Source of the DNA: Verrucomicrobiales bacterium
GTDB lineage: Bacteria > Verrucomicrobiota > Verrucomicrobiia > Limisphaerales > UBA9464
DNA: 64,000 nucleotides
Direction of reading: 5' to 3'
NCBI GenBank assembly: GCA_027488845.1
Contig: JAIYBC010000060.1
Span: 62,001 to 126,000 of the forward strand
The position numbers and the translations under genes are program-made. The notes beneath the pieces were generated by a model that ran no database searches, was not told where the DNA came from, and saw nothing but the letters and a program-made list of their open reading frames with translations. Shown in pieces: positions 35,193-44,803 of the stretch (position 1 is its first letter; each line of letters begins with the position of its first letter).

Positions 35193-36698
35193 TCAACGGG
35201 TCCTGTTGCGCAGGATCAGGAACGGAATCCTTGAGGAATCCCAGGTGCGCATCAGGAACTCCGGCACCGTCGTGGGTCCACGGATGTAGGATCCGAGCAC
35301 GAGGTCCTCGTCACCGTCGCCGTCGAGATCCCCGGATGCCATCACCATCCAGCGGCCGGCGATGCATTCCTTGATCGTCGAGGGACGGAATCGCCATCCG
35401 CCGAGGTTCTCGAAGTAGACGAAGCCCTCGCGGGGATTGGCCGCGTAGTCGGGGAAATAGGAAATCGCGGCGACGTCGAGATCCCCGTCGCCGTCGAAGT
35501 CCGCCGCGTGCGCCGAGTAGGCCCCATTCAACGGATAGAACCACTTCTCTTCCATGCCGGCCTCGGTGCGACGATAGATCCGGACGCCGTGATACGGCTT
35601 GAGCGGGGAATTGAACTCCCCGTTGTCGCCATTGCAGACCAGGAACTCCCGCCGACCGTCGCCGTCGAAATCCGCGGACTCGAAATGGCTGTGGCCGAAC
35701 TGGGGCGGTTTCTGGAAAAGGCTGCTTCGGCGGAATCCCCCCTTTCCGTCGTTCTGGAAAAGCAGCAACGACTCCGTCTCCTGGGAAACCAGGGCGGCGA
35801 AGTCGAGGCGCCCGTCGCCGTCGTGGTCCGCCGACTCCAGGGCGACGGTTCCCGGAAGACCCAAGAGTTCCGCGGGTTTGGAACCGGGCTTCCCGGGATG
35901 ATGCAGGGTCAGCCGTCCGATGTTGTTGCCGAATTCGGCGAAGATGAAATCCGGGGCTCCGTCCCCATCGAAATCGGCGTCGAGGAAGTCCACGGGACGT
36001 CGCAAGCCGCCCAAGAGAGAAGTCGCGGTGGTCCCGGACGCGACCCGGAACAAGGCGCCCGAACTCTGGTCGTTGGGAGGGAGCAGGCCCATGGCGGCGA
36101 CCAAGGCATGGCCGCCTTCGAACCGGATCCGCGCCGGAGGACTCGAGAGCGGAAAGGACTCAAGCAGCGCACCGTCCGCCCCGAGACGATGCACGGTCCC
36201 GGGATGATCCTCACCGATCCAGATCTCCTTGGCCGTGGGGCGGATGGCGACGGCGCAGACCGACTGGTTGGTCAGCCTGAGGACCGGGAGTCGGACCTCG
36301 AAGGGCGTTGCACCGACGGAGATCGGCTCATGATCGACCTGAGGTCGGGGTTTGGCCGGTGCTTCGGCGAAATAGTAGCGGGAAAGCGTCAGCCACTGGG
36401 CCTCGGTCATCACGGGCTTCAATGGAATCCGGCGATGTTCCCGGAGGATCTGGATGTTGGTGCTCTTCTCCAACTCCGGCGAGGTGAACCCGAGCCGGTA
36501 CTTCATCCGGGGCAGGACCTCGTCATGCCAGGTCTTGAGGTCCAGTGCGGACGGATCGGGAAGGAGATGACAGGTGACGCAGTGCTGCCGGGCGAGACGC
36601 AGCCCTTCCAATCGTTCCTCCAAGGAAGCGGTCTCCTGTCCAAGAAGCGTCGAAGCCAGCAACAGGAAGGCGAGCATCGGATGGAGCGACCGGGGCAC
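35193..36698 (-). CDS. Secreted FG-GAP/VCBS repeat protein with CxxCH motif
   Basis: A 501-residue predicted secreted protein. A signal peptide (LAFLLLASTLLG) is followed by CVTCHLLPDPSALDLKTWHDEVLPRM-like text: one haem-binding CxxCH near residue 40 as in a small c-type cytochrome domain. From about residue 110 on come FG-GAP/VCBS beta-propeller repeats with Asp-rich calcium loops (DFDGDGAPDFIFAEF, DHDGDGRLDFAAL, DFDGDGRREFLV, DFDGDGDLDVAAI, DLDGDGDEDLVLG). A possible role is electron transfer or surface binding. The fused arrangement of haem domain and integrin-like repeats is found in Planctomycetes and Verrucomicrobia. Function unknown. Confidence 0.8.
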   Translation of the reverse strand: MPRSLHPMLAFLLLASTLLGQETASLEERLEGLRLARQHCVTCHLLPDPSALDLKTWHDEVLPRMKYRLGFTSPELEKSTNIQILREHRRIPLKPVMTEAQWLTLSRYYFAEAPAKPRPQVDHEPISVGATPFEVRLPVLRLTNQSVCAVAIRPTAKEIWIGEDHPGTVHRLGADGALLESFPLSSPPARIRFEGGHALVAAMGLLPPNDQSSGALFRVASGTTATSLLGGLRRPVDFLDADFDGDGAPDFIFAEFGNNIGRLTLHHPGKPGSKPAELLGLPGTVALESADHDGDGRLDFAALVSQETESLLLFQNDGKGGFRRSSLFQKPPQFGHSHFESADFDGDGRREFLVCNGDNGEFNSPLKPYHGVRIYRRTEAGMEEKWFYPLNGAYSAHAADFDGDGDLDVAAISYFPDYAANPREGFVYFENLGGWRFRPSTIKECIAGRWMVMASGDLDGDGDEDLVLGSYIRGPTTVPEFLMRTWDSSRIPFLILRNRTR

Positions 36699-36735
36699 GG
36701 GAAAGACCTAATCGGAGTGGGAGTGCCGGGGGAAG

Positions 36736-36764
36736 AAAAAGGGGCCGGGCAAACGCCCGGCCCC
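36736..36764 (-). terminator. Intrinsic terminator for the PA14 gene
   Basis: On the minus strand a 10-base-pair stem (GGGGCCGGGC/GCCCGGCCCC with an AAAC-type loop) lies right after the stop of the PA14 gene and is followed by TTTTTCTTCC. The orientation shows it ends transcription of the large gene, not of the upstream neighbour. Confidence 0.85.
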
Positions 36765-36792
36765 CTGATGCGGTTCAATACCGTCTACAGGC

Positions 36793-39732
36793 TCACTGCG
36801 CGCGGAAGAAGCGCGTGGTGGCGCCCGAGTTCAGCGGGATCCGGACGGTGCCGGTACCGGTGATCGGGGCGTAGGTACCACCGAGGCTGTCCGAGGAGGA
36901 CAGGGAGCCGGTGAAGTCGATCACCAGATCGGCACCATCGCGGCGGAAGCCGGTGATGCGTCCCGCCTCGGCCGGAGCCGGGTAGAAGATCAGGTAGTCG
37001 ATGTCATGATCCTCGCCGGTGCTGGTGTTCGTGACACGGACGGTGGTGTTCGCACCGAGTTCAAACACGGCGACGTTTCCGTTGGAGTCACGGTAGGGGA
37101 GGATGTCGAGGGAGCTCCAGCCACCGGTTCCGTTGGCCCTGATCGTGCCGAGGACCTCAACGGTCTGGGTCGTGCCGGTGACACCGGAGGTCACCTTGGA
37201 GAGCGAGCTCTGGATGCGGTTCGCGTCGCTGACGTCGCGGGAGGCGGCGAGGACGGCGTTGTAGCGCCCGGCCGGGAAGTTGCGGGTGTAGTTGTACCAC
37301 TCGCCGGCGCTGTTCCAGCCGATCTTGTAGTTGGTGGTCGCAACATAGTCGCCGCGGCGGCGATGGGTCTCGTCGCCGTTGTCACCGGCGATGTCGGGGT
37401 TGCCGAGCTCCTCGGGAGCGGTCGGGAAGGCCACGGCGCCGAGGGTCGGATCGTTGTAGCCGTTGCGGTAGGCATTGCCGTTCGCACCGGCATCGGTCGT
37501 GGACTGGTTGCCCAAGCGGAAGTCGATGCCCGGGAGACCGTCGAGGCCGGCGTAGAGGCTGGCGGCGACCGGTTGGGTGTTGGCCGCGGCCACCGATTGG
37601 CCACCGCCGTGGTTGAAGTCCTCGGCCTCGACCACGAAGCCACCCTTCATGAGGAGGCGGATGTTGTTGTCGCCACCGCTGTCGGCCGAACCGTTGGCGT
37701 TCTCGACCACCACGTAGTAGTCACCGATGTCACCCACGCCCGCGCTGGGGATGGTGTAGATCAGGTTGGTGCCTCCGGGGATGGCCACCTTGTTGCGGAA
37801 CCACTGGACCCGGGTGAGGGGAACGGCGGACTCAACCGTCGGAGCGAGGCTGACGGATTCACCGCGGGTGAAATCCCGGCCGGACGGACGGGAAACAATG
37901 ATCGGGGGCAACGTGGTGGGATCGACGAAGTTGCCGATCAGGGAACCGGTCAGGGTGGTTTCAGAGCCGTTGGACGGATTCGTGTCGGTGACCGCCGAGG
38001 CGAGGCTCATGGTCGCGCCGCCGTTGTCGCCGCCGCCGCCTTCCTTGTAGTACAGCTGCATGAAGTAGCGACGTCCTCCAATGAGGGAGATCGTGTTGCC
38101 GGTGGGCCATTCGGTCTCCAGGTAGGTGTCTGAACGGTTCTCCGGGGAATCCACATTGCGGCGATCGGTCAGACGCCACTGGCGGGGATCGTTCCACTGG
38201 GGCTCCGCGGCGATGCGCTTCGCGTTGGCCGGATTCTCGTCGGTGCTCAGGTAGAGATGGGCACCGTCGTCGGCCGACATGAAGAACACGTAATCGCCGT
38301 TGTTCGGCGGCACGAAGTAGGTGGTCAGTCGGGCGACGAAGTCGTTGGCGACCCCGGTCGGAGCCTGGAAACCGGCAACGACACTGGTGACATCCGGGGA
38401 ACGTTCGTTCACGACGTTCGTCGTGGTGTCGTTCAGGGCGGTGCCTCCGATACCGTTCCAGCGCTCATAGACCACGAGGCCGGACTTGAAGACGAACGAC
38501 CGGAAGGTCCGGGTGTTCGCAGTCAGGCGGTTGCCGGCGAGGTCGGTGACGTTGTTGACCGTGAGGGTGAACTGCTGGTCGCCCGGTTGACGGGAGGTGC
38601 TCAGGCGGACCTGGCGGTCGCTGATGACCTCGACGCTGGAGACGGTGATGCCGCCGGAGATGCTGTAGTTGGACGCGGTGCCGAGGCCGGTCGACGACAT
38701 GCCTTCGTCGAAGGTCACCGTGACCTTGTCGAAGGACGCGGCCGAAAGGGCGCTGGCGATCTGCGGCGCCTCGGCGTCAGCAGACACGGTAACCGTGGCC
38801 ACGCGGCTGGTCGCCGTCTGGGAGCCGTCGGTCAACACCGCGTAGAAGGACTGGGATCCCGCGGCGGAAAGCACCGGGGTGGTCAGGACGGCATTGGTGG
38901 CGTCGGGAATGGGCGTGGTGCCCTGATACCACTGCAGCGTGGTGACCGGGGCGATCAGCGTCGCATCGGCGGCCGTGTTGTTGGCCGGCGTGCCCTGACC
39001 CCAGGCGGTCAACGTCGCACGGCGGTTCTGGAGGATCGTCTGATCCTGCGGTTGGCGACGGAACACCGGGGCGTTCGGAGCGATGGTCCCGATCACCGAG
39101 GCGTCCAGGATCGCGATTTCGTCGTCGGTCGAGGGAATCGTGGTTCCCTGGGACCAGCCCACCGACAGATTGTCACCACCACCGCCCTCCTTCATGATCG
39201 CTTCGATGTAGTAGCGACGGCTTCCAACCAGGGAAACCGGGAGCGAGATGTTCGGCTGACGTTGGGCGGGATCGACATTGGCCGAGGCCGGACGGCGGTC
39301 GCCGGTGGTCCACGACTTGAAGCCGTTCCACTCCGGTTCGCGGGCGATCAGGCGCTTGTTGGCCGGATTGTCGTCCGTCGAGAGGTACAGGGCGCAGTTG
39401 TCGTCACCGGAAACGTAGAAGATGTACTGGCCGGTGGTCGGAGGCGTCACCAACGCCTTCAGCACCATGCCGTAGTTCTCGATGTTCGGGTTGGCCGTCT
39501 GGGGGCTGCCCATCTCGGTCACATAGTCGATCCGATGCGCGGCATCCGGATAGAGCGGGTGGTTGAGGATGTTGTCGACGGAGTTGTTGGCGCCGGGGAT
39601 GTCGTAGAAGTAGCGGGTGACGACTCCGGGCACATAGACGTCGGCAGCCTGGGCGATGGAAGCCAACGCGATGCTCGCGAGGACTGCCTTCACCACGGCA
39701 CGACGGCCTTGGGATAGGATTTGGGTACGCAT
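36793..39732 (-). CDS. Very large secreted multidomain protein (PA14, Ig-like, CBM6-like)
   Basis: A 979-residue predicted secreted protein. A signal (KAVLASIALASIAQA) precedes a PA14-type domain at about 35-190 (GQYIFYVSGDDNCALYLSTDD, IMKEGGGGDNLSVGW), an Ig-like domain at about 215-320, an SbsA-type Ig domain (SFDKVTVTFDEGMSSTGLG), a second PA14 at about 420-620 (DYVFFMSADDGAHLYLSTD, LYYKEGGGGDNG), another Ig-like region, and a CBM6-like carbohydrate module starting VEAEDFNHGGGQS. It ends in a tail module that closes TRFFRAQ, shared with other secreted proteins here. Probably binds polysaccharide outside the cell. The start at 39732 is preferred; 39762 is also in frame. A hairpin terminator follows. 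Confidence 0.82.
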   Translation of the reverse strand: MRTQILSQGRRAVVKAVLASIALASIAQAADVYVPGVVTRYFYDIPGANNSVDNILNHPLYPDAAHRIDYVTEMGSPQTANPNIENYGMVLKALVTPPTTGQYIFYVSGDDNCALYLSTDDNPANKRLIAREPEWNGFKSWTTGDRRPASANVDPAQRQPNISLPVSLVGSRRYYIEAIMKEGGGGDNLSVGWSQGTTIPSTDDEIAILDASVIGTIAPNAPVFRRQPQDQTILQNRRATLTAWGQGTPANNTAADATLIAPVTTLQWYQGTTPIPDATNAVLTTPVLSAAGSQSFYAVLTDGSQTATSRVATVTVSADAEAPQIASALSAASFDKVTVTFDEGMSSTGLGTASNYSISGGITVSSVEVISDRQVRLSTSRQPGDQQFTLTVNNVTDLAGNRLTANTRTFRSFVFKSGLVVYERWNGIGGTALNDTTTNVVNERSPDVTSVVAGFQAPTGVANDFVARLTTYFVPPNNGDYVFFMSADDGAHLYLSTDENPANAKRIAAEPQWNDPRQWRLTDRRNVDSPENRSDTYLETEWPTGNTISLIGGRRYFMQLYYKEGGGGDNGGATMSLASAVTDTNPSNGSETTLTGSLIGNFVDPTTLPPIIVSRPSGRDFTRGESVSLAPTVESAVPLTRVQWFRNKVAIPGGTNLIYTIPSAGVGDIGDYYVVVENANGSADSGGDNNIRLLMKGGFVVEAEDFNHGGGQSVAAANTQPVAASLYAGLDGLPGIDFRLGNQSTTDAGANGNAYRNGYNDPTLGAVAFPTAPEELGNPDIAGDNGDETHRRRGDYVATTNYKIGWNSAGEWYNYTRNFPAGRYNAVLAASRDVSDANRIQSSLSKVTSGVTGTTQTVEVLGTIRANGTGGWSSLDILPYRDSNGNVAVFELGANTTVRVTNTSTGEDHDIDYLIFYPAPAEAGRITGFRRDGADLVIDFTGSLSSSDSLGGTYAPITGTGTVRIPLNSGATTRFFRAQ

Positions 39733-40009
39733 AGGTATTTTTCGGAAACACCACCAGCGCAACGACGTCTGTTCATGGCTTCCAGATCCACTTACCCCGT
39801 GGAGACGGGATATGCAGATGAGGTCGCGCTAGGCGGTGTTTCGGGGACAGAGAGTCCCTACTGAAAACGTCACAGGAATGCAATCTGGAACTGGCCGGAT
39901 GCTGATTTCCCGGGGTCGACCCATCCCTTTGGGGCCAAATGCCTGAATTCAGCGTCCCCAACCGGGGAGGGTATTCCCTTGAAGCGGTTTTTGCGCCAGT
40001 ATCCGGCCT

Positions 40010-40762
40010 GTGCCCCTCCACCGTCCGCCCCACCGTGCACCTTGGTTTTCGTCCCTTCTCTTGGCCGCCTACGTGGTCGCATTCGGTTGCAAGCCCGCGG
40101 AGACGCCGCAGTCGGGCGGTTCGGCACCGGCGGCGTCCGCCCATGGCGCCGGAGGGGATCTGGCCGCACTCCCAACCGCAGGCGCCAACGACGCCGCGGT
40201 CGCGCTCGCCGAGGAGGCCGACCGGTTGGCCGGAGAAGGTCGGTTCGCCGAGGCCGTGGAGAAGCTGAAGCTGGCCACGGCCGCCGATCCGGGGGACGAG
40301 GAGACTCTCTTCAATCTGGCCTTCTACGAATCCCGACTGGGAAGGACCAATGACGCCATCGGGCACTACCAGGCGGTCATCGCCATCTCCCCGAAATACG
40401 TCGAGGCGCACAACAACCTCGGAAATCTGCACCTGAAACGGAACGACCTGACACAGGCCAGAAGCAGCTTCAGCGAAGCCATCCGGCTCAACGCGAAGCA
40501 GCCGTCGGCCCACAACAACCTCGGCATCGTGAACGCGCGCGAAGGCCGGTTGGCCGAGGCGATCCAGCAGTTCGAGCAAGCCACCCGGCTCAAGCCGGAC
40601 TACACCGAGGCCTGGGTCAACCTCGGCAATGCCCTCGTGGGTCAGGGCCGACTGAACGAGGCGATCCCTCCGTTCGAGATGGCCCTCCAGATCCAGCCCG
40701 GACTCCCCACCGCGGTGGAGGGATTGCGTCGCGTGCGTCTCCGTCTCGGCGGCACGCCGTGA
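40010..40762 (+). CDS. TPR lipoprotein
   Basis: A 250-residue predicted lipoprotein. The start is GTG at 40010, followed by a hydrophobic signal ending in VAFGC (lipobox Cys near 27). The mature part has at least five TPR units (residues about 60-235) with repeating signatures such as AHNNLGNLHLKRNDLTQARSS, AHNNLGIVNAREGRLAEAI and AWVNLGNALVGQGRLNEAI. TPR lipoproteins usually act as scaffolds in the periplasm. Divergent from the PA14 gene with a 277-base spacer that shows no further gene. Confidence 0.8.
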   Translation: MPLHRPPHRAPWFSSLLLAAYVVAFGCKPAETPQSGGSAPAASAHGAGGDLAALPTAGANDAAVALAEEADRLAGEGRFAEAVEKLKLATAADPGDEETLFNLAFYESRLGRTNDAIGHYQAVIAISPKYVEAHNNLGNLHLKRNDLTQARSSFSEAIRLNAKQPSAHNNLGIVNAREGRLAEAIQQFEQATRLKPDYTEAWVNLGNALVGQGRLNEAIPPFEMALQIQPGLPTAVEGLRRVRLRLGGTP

Positions 40763-41214
40763 CACGGATCGATTCCTTGGCAGCGGGAGTCGGCCTCACG
40801 CGAATGCGCCAACCCGCCGAAGGGAACCGGACATCCGGAGCACGGTCCTTTGCCCACCGTGACCCCCGCCGCCCTCTTCCCCACTGTCGCGGCTTCGGGG
40901 CGACCACTGAACCGGAATTGGCCCAAGTCCACCGGCTTCTGCTGAAGTCCGACCTGGGCTGGACCTGAGGAGTTTCGGTACGCGGAGGCGCGGAGAGCGC
41001 GGAGTGAGGCTCACGATCCGGGTCAATTTGAGGGATCCGTCGGTCTTTTCCCTGCGGACACCGCGCCTCCGCGTGGCCCTCCTCAAGACCGACGACAGTA
41101 CCACGAAGTCCAGGGCCGTCCATCTCGGCAAATCACACCGATCGATCGGGGTCTTTTTGGATGACGGCCCCTACCGCCGGAGTTGCCTGGCGGACCGGAC
41201 GGCAGCTCGCCACC
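40763..41214. repeat. Intergenic region with an ACGCGGAGGCGCGG inverted repeat
   Basis: A 452-base gap between the TPR lipoprotein and the convergent CRTAC1-like gene. It contains a perfect 14-base inverted repeat: ACGCGGAGGCGCGG at 40980-40993 and its reverse complement at 41061-41074, about 67 bases apart, with imperfect GGAG periodic extensions. This is the same general kind of element as at 11771 and 57000. A short frame 40759-40968 starts GTGA over the TPR stop but is not protein-like. Nothing else is visible. Confidence 0.7.
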
Positions 41215-44200
41215 TCACGGACGCCGGCCCAGGAACAGCCGGGTCTCGGTTCCGTTCTGGCTGACAACCAGGTCCGGTCGGCGGTCACCGTCGAAATCGG
41301 CCGAGGCACAGCCGCGTTGCTCCCCCAGGACCCGCAGGCCTCCAAGCCGGTTCGCGGGCACCGCCCGGAATCCGCCTTGGCCATCCCCGAGAAGGACGCA
41401 TCCGACACCGGCGTCGCACGCCATGTCCTCGGGCCGCATCGCGAAACGGTTCTGCGACAGGAAGAGATCCTTGCGGCCATCCTGGTCGAAGTCGGCGACG
41501 GCGATCCCCGAGACCGGAGTCCATTGGGCCTCACGGGGCAATTCCGCTCGGACGAACCCGTTGGCACCCCGGAGGAACACCGCGGACCGGATGTGCGTGA
41601 CCTCGATCCGGCCAGGCGCCGTGGCACCCAGCACCGCCAAGGCATCGGCGTTGGAGTAGGACGTGTGGTTCGGAAACCGGTCCGCGATGTCCGGAATCGT
41701 GACCGCAAGATGGTCGCGATCCCGGACCGGCACGGGCACGCCGCCCTGCATGGCGGCCTCGACCAATGCCAACGGCCGGTCGTCGCCCGCTTCCTTCCAA
41801 AACACCGCCGGCAGGCCCCAGAGTGTACGGTGGGTGTTGGAGCCCTCGTTTCCGGCGATCAGGTCCAGTCGGCCGTCTCCGTTCAGGTCGGCGACCGCCA
41901 CCGAATTCCACAGCCCGACACCGCTTTCGAGACCCAGCGCACGGGTCCGATCTTCCCAGCCGGATTCGCGACGGCTGAAGACACGGATCGTCCCAAACTC
42001 CGCGGCCACCACCAATTCGGGCCGCCCGTCGGAATCGAGATCGCCGGAAACCGCCGCGGTGACCAGTCCGAGCCGACGGAACACCTCCGTCGCCATGGGA
42101 TCGGCTCGCATCGTCCCGCCGTCCGACAGGAAGACCATCGAGGACGCGGGCTCGGGCCACCGCCCGGGAACCACACGACCTCCCACGAAGAGGTCCAGGT
42201 CGCCGTCGCCGTCGAAGTCCGCCGCGGCCAAGGCGGAGGGACTGGCCCCGACCGACGGCAACGGCGGCAGGGAACGGAGGCCCTCGCGGGTGACACGCCA
42301 TCGCAGGACACTTGGACCGTTGGTCATGGACGACTCGAAGGAGGCCAACGCACCCGCCACCACGCCGTCGCCTTCCGCGGCCCCGGGCAGGAAGGCCAAC
42401 CCCAGCAGGTCATCCGGAAGCTCCGGTCCATCGGCCTCCAGGGTCCGGAAGCCGCCTTGGCCGTCGCCCAGCTTCACCGCCAGACGCCCACCGCGACCGG
42501 AACCCAGGACCACGTCGACGTTCCCGTCCTTGTCCACGTCGGTTGCCAGCACGGAGGGACCCTCCTGCCCCAGACGCCGCGGCAGTTGAGGCTGACTAGC
42601 GAAGTCGTCGAAGGGTTCCTCCTGGTGGCGATGACCGAGGTTGGCCGTCGCGTCCCGGAACAGGCCGGGAACCGTCGCTCCCGGCGGCGATGCCAACCCG
42701 GCCTGAGACGTTGCGGGTTCCGTCGCCTGCGATTCGTCCAAAACATGAATCCAACCGGCCTTGGCTTCCGACATCCGGGAGACTCGCCCCGACCGCCAGC
42801 GCACTTCCACGCTCATGGAACCGCCCCCGGCGGCGAAGGTCCGGATCGGCTCGCCGTGCGACAGATACTGCCCGCCCGCAACGATCTCCTGGGTTTGCAC
42901 CACAGGCCCGCCGGACACGGTGACCTTCGCTCCGAGTCCGTCCGGGTTTCCACGGCTGCCCCTCAATCGCACGGTCATTCGCGGCGCGTGGGTCCGGTTG
43001 AGCAGCAACAACGGCGTCCCCGGCATGCAGTTCGCCACGATGTCGAGGTCCCCATCGTGATCCAAGTCCACCGCGATCATCCCATGGGCGATGTCGGTCA
43101 TCGCAAATCCCCAATCCGCACCGACCTCCTCGAAGGTGAGATCCCTCCGGTTGCGGAAAGCGTACTTGGGCGGGGTCAGCGGAGGATAGTCCCGGAGCAG
43201 GTTCCGGGCGCCCCGCCGCGTCTGTGCATCCTGCGCGCGGATCCGGTCCGAGGTGTCCCAGTCATTGACATCGTGGTGGTAGCCGTTGGAGACGAGCAGG
43301 TCCTCCCACCCGTCCAGGTCGACATCCAGAAACAACGGGGTCCAGGACCAACCGGTGGCGGCCAATCCGGCGAAGATGCCGATCTCGGCCCAGGTGCCGT
43401 CGCCGCGGTTCCAGTAGAGGCAGTTCCTCGGGACATCCTGCCGGTCTGGGGAAAGTCCCGGACTCCGACGGTTGTTCAACGAGAACCGGGTGGTGCGGAG
43501 ATTCCTCCGCAGGTCCCGATGCATCATGTCCAGGGTGACGAACTCCAGATGCCCATCGCGGTCGATGTCCGCGAAGTCCACGCCCATCGAGGCGAAGGTC
43601 ATGTTGCGCAGCGCCCATGGCGACGGTGCCCGGAAATGTCCCTTTCCGTCGCCCAACCATATCCGGTCCGGGGTGTGGAAGTCGTTGCAGACATAGATGT
43701 CCGGCGTTCCGTTCCCGTCGATGTCCCGGATCTGGACCGCCAATCCGAGGTCCGGCGGTGGCGGGACCGGGGTTCCATCGTGATCCTGGAAATGGGCTTC
43801 CCAAGGAGCCGGGGTGAAGCGGCCGGTGCCGTCGTTCAGATACAGGACATCCGGATCCCCCAACTCGATGAGATTGCCATCCACCACGCGGAGCCGCTTG
43901 GCATACCGGCCGGTCACCACCGGTTTCCCATCGACCATCCGGGTGGTGACGTTGCTGCCATCCCGCAACAGGGCCTCGAGCGCGAAGTTGCACCAGTAGA
44001 GGTCGAGGTCCCCGTCGCCATCGACATCCGAAAGCGCCATGGAGGTCGATCCGGACTTCCCGGTGATGCCCGCCTCGGCGGTCACCTCACGGAAGTTCCC
44101 CTTCCCGTCGTTCTTGAAGCAGGCGTGGGGGCCACCGAAGCTGGAGACGACGAGGTCCGGGGAACCATCGCCGTCGATGTCGCCGAAGATCGCGCCCGAT

Positions 44201-44574
44201 GCGTTCAGCTTGAGGGCCGCCAATCCGGCCTTGGCCGTGATGTCCTCGAACCGGACCCCGCCGAGATTCCGATACAGGCGGCTGACGGACTGACGGTGAC
44301 AGAAGAGGAGGTCCACCCATCCGTCTCCGTCCACGTCCGCAGCGGCCACGCCACTGCCGTTCATCAGGTTCTGGAATTGGCCGGCCCGTTCGGCCGACAA
44401 CTCGTTGGTGAAGGTGATTCCCACCGAAGCGGGTGGAATCCGGTCGAATCCGACACGTCCGTCGCCGGACGGCGGCAACAGGGGCGAACCGCGGAATCCG
44501 GGCCCGCTTGGGCCGTCGACGGCAAGACACGTCATCGTCACCAGTCCGAGACAGAATCCAGGCAGCGCCTTCAT
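41215..44574 (-). CDS. Secreted CRTAC1/UnbV-like FG-GAP protein
   Basis: A 1119-residue predicted secreted protein. A signal (MKALPGFCLGLVTMTCLA) is followed by many FG-GAP/VCBS repeats with calcium-binding loops (AAADVDGDGWVDLLF, IFGDIDGDGSPDLVV, DIDRDGHLEFVTL, DVDKDGNVDVVL and more) and an ASPIC/UnbV domain near residues 550-650 (RLRGSRGNPDGLGAKVTVSGG, GGQYLSHGEPIRTFA). Proteins of this kind are surface beta-propellers with unknown ligands, abundant in Planctomycetes and Verrucomicrobia. The start at 44574 gives the signal peptide; the longer frame from 44790 does not. A strong hairpin lies between it and the upstream gene. Confidence 0.82.
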   Translation of the reverse strand: MKALPGFCLGLVTMTCLAVDGPSGPGFRGSPLLPPSGDGRVGFDRIPPASVGITFTNELSAERAGQFQNLMNGSGVAAADVDGDGWVDLLFCHRQSVSRLYRNLGGVRFEDITAKAGLAALKLNASGAIFGDIDGDGSPDLVVSSFGGPHACFKNDGKGNFREVTAEAGITGKSGSTSMALSDVDGDGDLDLYWCNFALEALLRDGSNVTTRMVDGKPVVTGRYAKRLRVVDGNLIELGDPDVLYLNDGTGRFTPAPWEAHFQDHDGTPVPPPPDLGLAVQIRDIDGNGTPDIYVCNDFHTPDRIWLGDGKGHFRAPSPWALRNMTFASMGVDFADIDRDGHLEFVTLDMMHRDLRRNLRTTRFSLNNRRSPGLSPDRQDVPRNCLYWNRGDGTWAEIGIFAGLAATGWSWTPLFLDVDLDGWEDLLVSNGYHHDVNDWDTSDRIRAQDAQTRRGARNLLRDYPPLTPPKYAFRNRRDLTFEEVGADWGFAMTDIAHGMIAVDLDHDGDLDIVANCMPGTPLLLLNRTHAPRMTVRLRGSRGNPDGLGAKVTVSGGPVVQTQEIVAGGQYLSHGEPIRTFAAGGGSMSVEVRWRSGRVSRMSEAKAGWIHVLDESQATEPATSQAGLASPPGATVPGLFRDATANLGHRHQEEPFDDFASQPQLPRRLGQEGPSVLATDVDKDGNVDVVLGSGRGGRLAVKLGDGQGGFRTLEADGPELPDDLLGLAFLPGAAEGDGVVAGALASFESSMTNGPSVLRWRVTREGLRSLPPLPSVGASPSALAAADFDGDGDLDLFVGGRVVPGRWPEPASSMVFLSDGGTMRADPMATEVFRRLGLVTAAVSGDLDSDGRPELVVAAEFGTIRVFSRRESGWEDRTRALGLESGVGLWNSVAVADLNGDGRLDLIAGNEGSNTHRTLWGLPAVFWKEAGDDRPLALVEAAMQGGVPVPVRDRDHLAVTIPDIADRFPNHTSYSNADALAVLGATAPGRIEVTHIRSAVFLRGANGFVRAELPREAQWTPVSGIAVADFDQDGRKDLFLSQNRFAMRPEDMACDAGVGCVLLGDGQGGFRAVPANRLGGLRVLGEQRGCASADFDGDRRPDLVVSQNGTETRLFLGRRP

Positions 44575-44705
44575 GCAGAGGGAGGGGAAGGCCGAAGTGA
44601 GCGCCAAGGAACCGCGCGGGTCAATCCGCCGGCGTCGGATAGTCGACTTCCTGGAAGGCCCCAGACTCGTCGGGCACCTCGGATACGGGTTCCCGAAATC
44701 GAACT

Positions 44706-44739
44706 CGGCCGGCGGTGCTGTCACAGCGACCGCCGGCCG
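44706..44739. other. Long perfect-stem hairpin in the gap before the CRTAC1-like gene
   Basis: A palindrome with arms CGGCCGGCGGT and ACCGCCGGCCG and an inner GCTGT/ACAGC stem gives about 16 paired bases with one bulged G and a one-base apex. There is no T tract on either side, so it is not a standard terminator. It may act as an mRNA stability or attenuation element or as a cruciform binding site. Confidence 0.6.
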
Positions 44740-44803
44740 AAGATACGCCTCCCCGCCGCGGCGTAGTGCCTTGGGGTGACGACTGCCCATTCAGGAGTCT
44801 CGC

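Noticed and set aside
38257-39717. Long plus-strand frame inside the PA14 gene
   Set aside because: Val/Gly/Asp-rich antisense text, typical of a shadow; the minus-strand frame has PA14 and Ig-like motifs.
40759-40968. Short GTG frame overlapping the TPR lipoprotein stop
   Set aside because: Arg/Pro-rich with no hydrophobic or conserved core; composition fits intergenic DNA.
41161-44766. A 1201-residue plus-strand frame antisense to the CRTAC1-like gene
   Set aside because: Shadow caused by high GC and codon bias; no family words, whereas the minus strand has many calcium loops and a UnbV domain.
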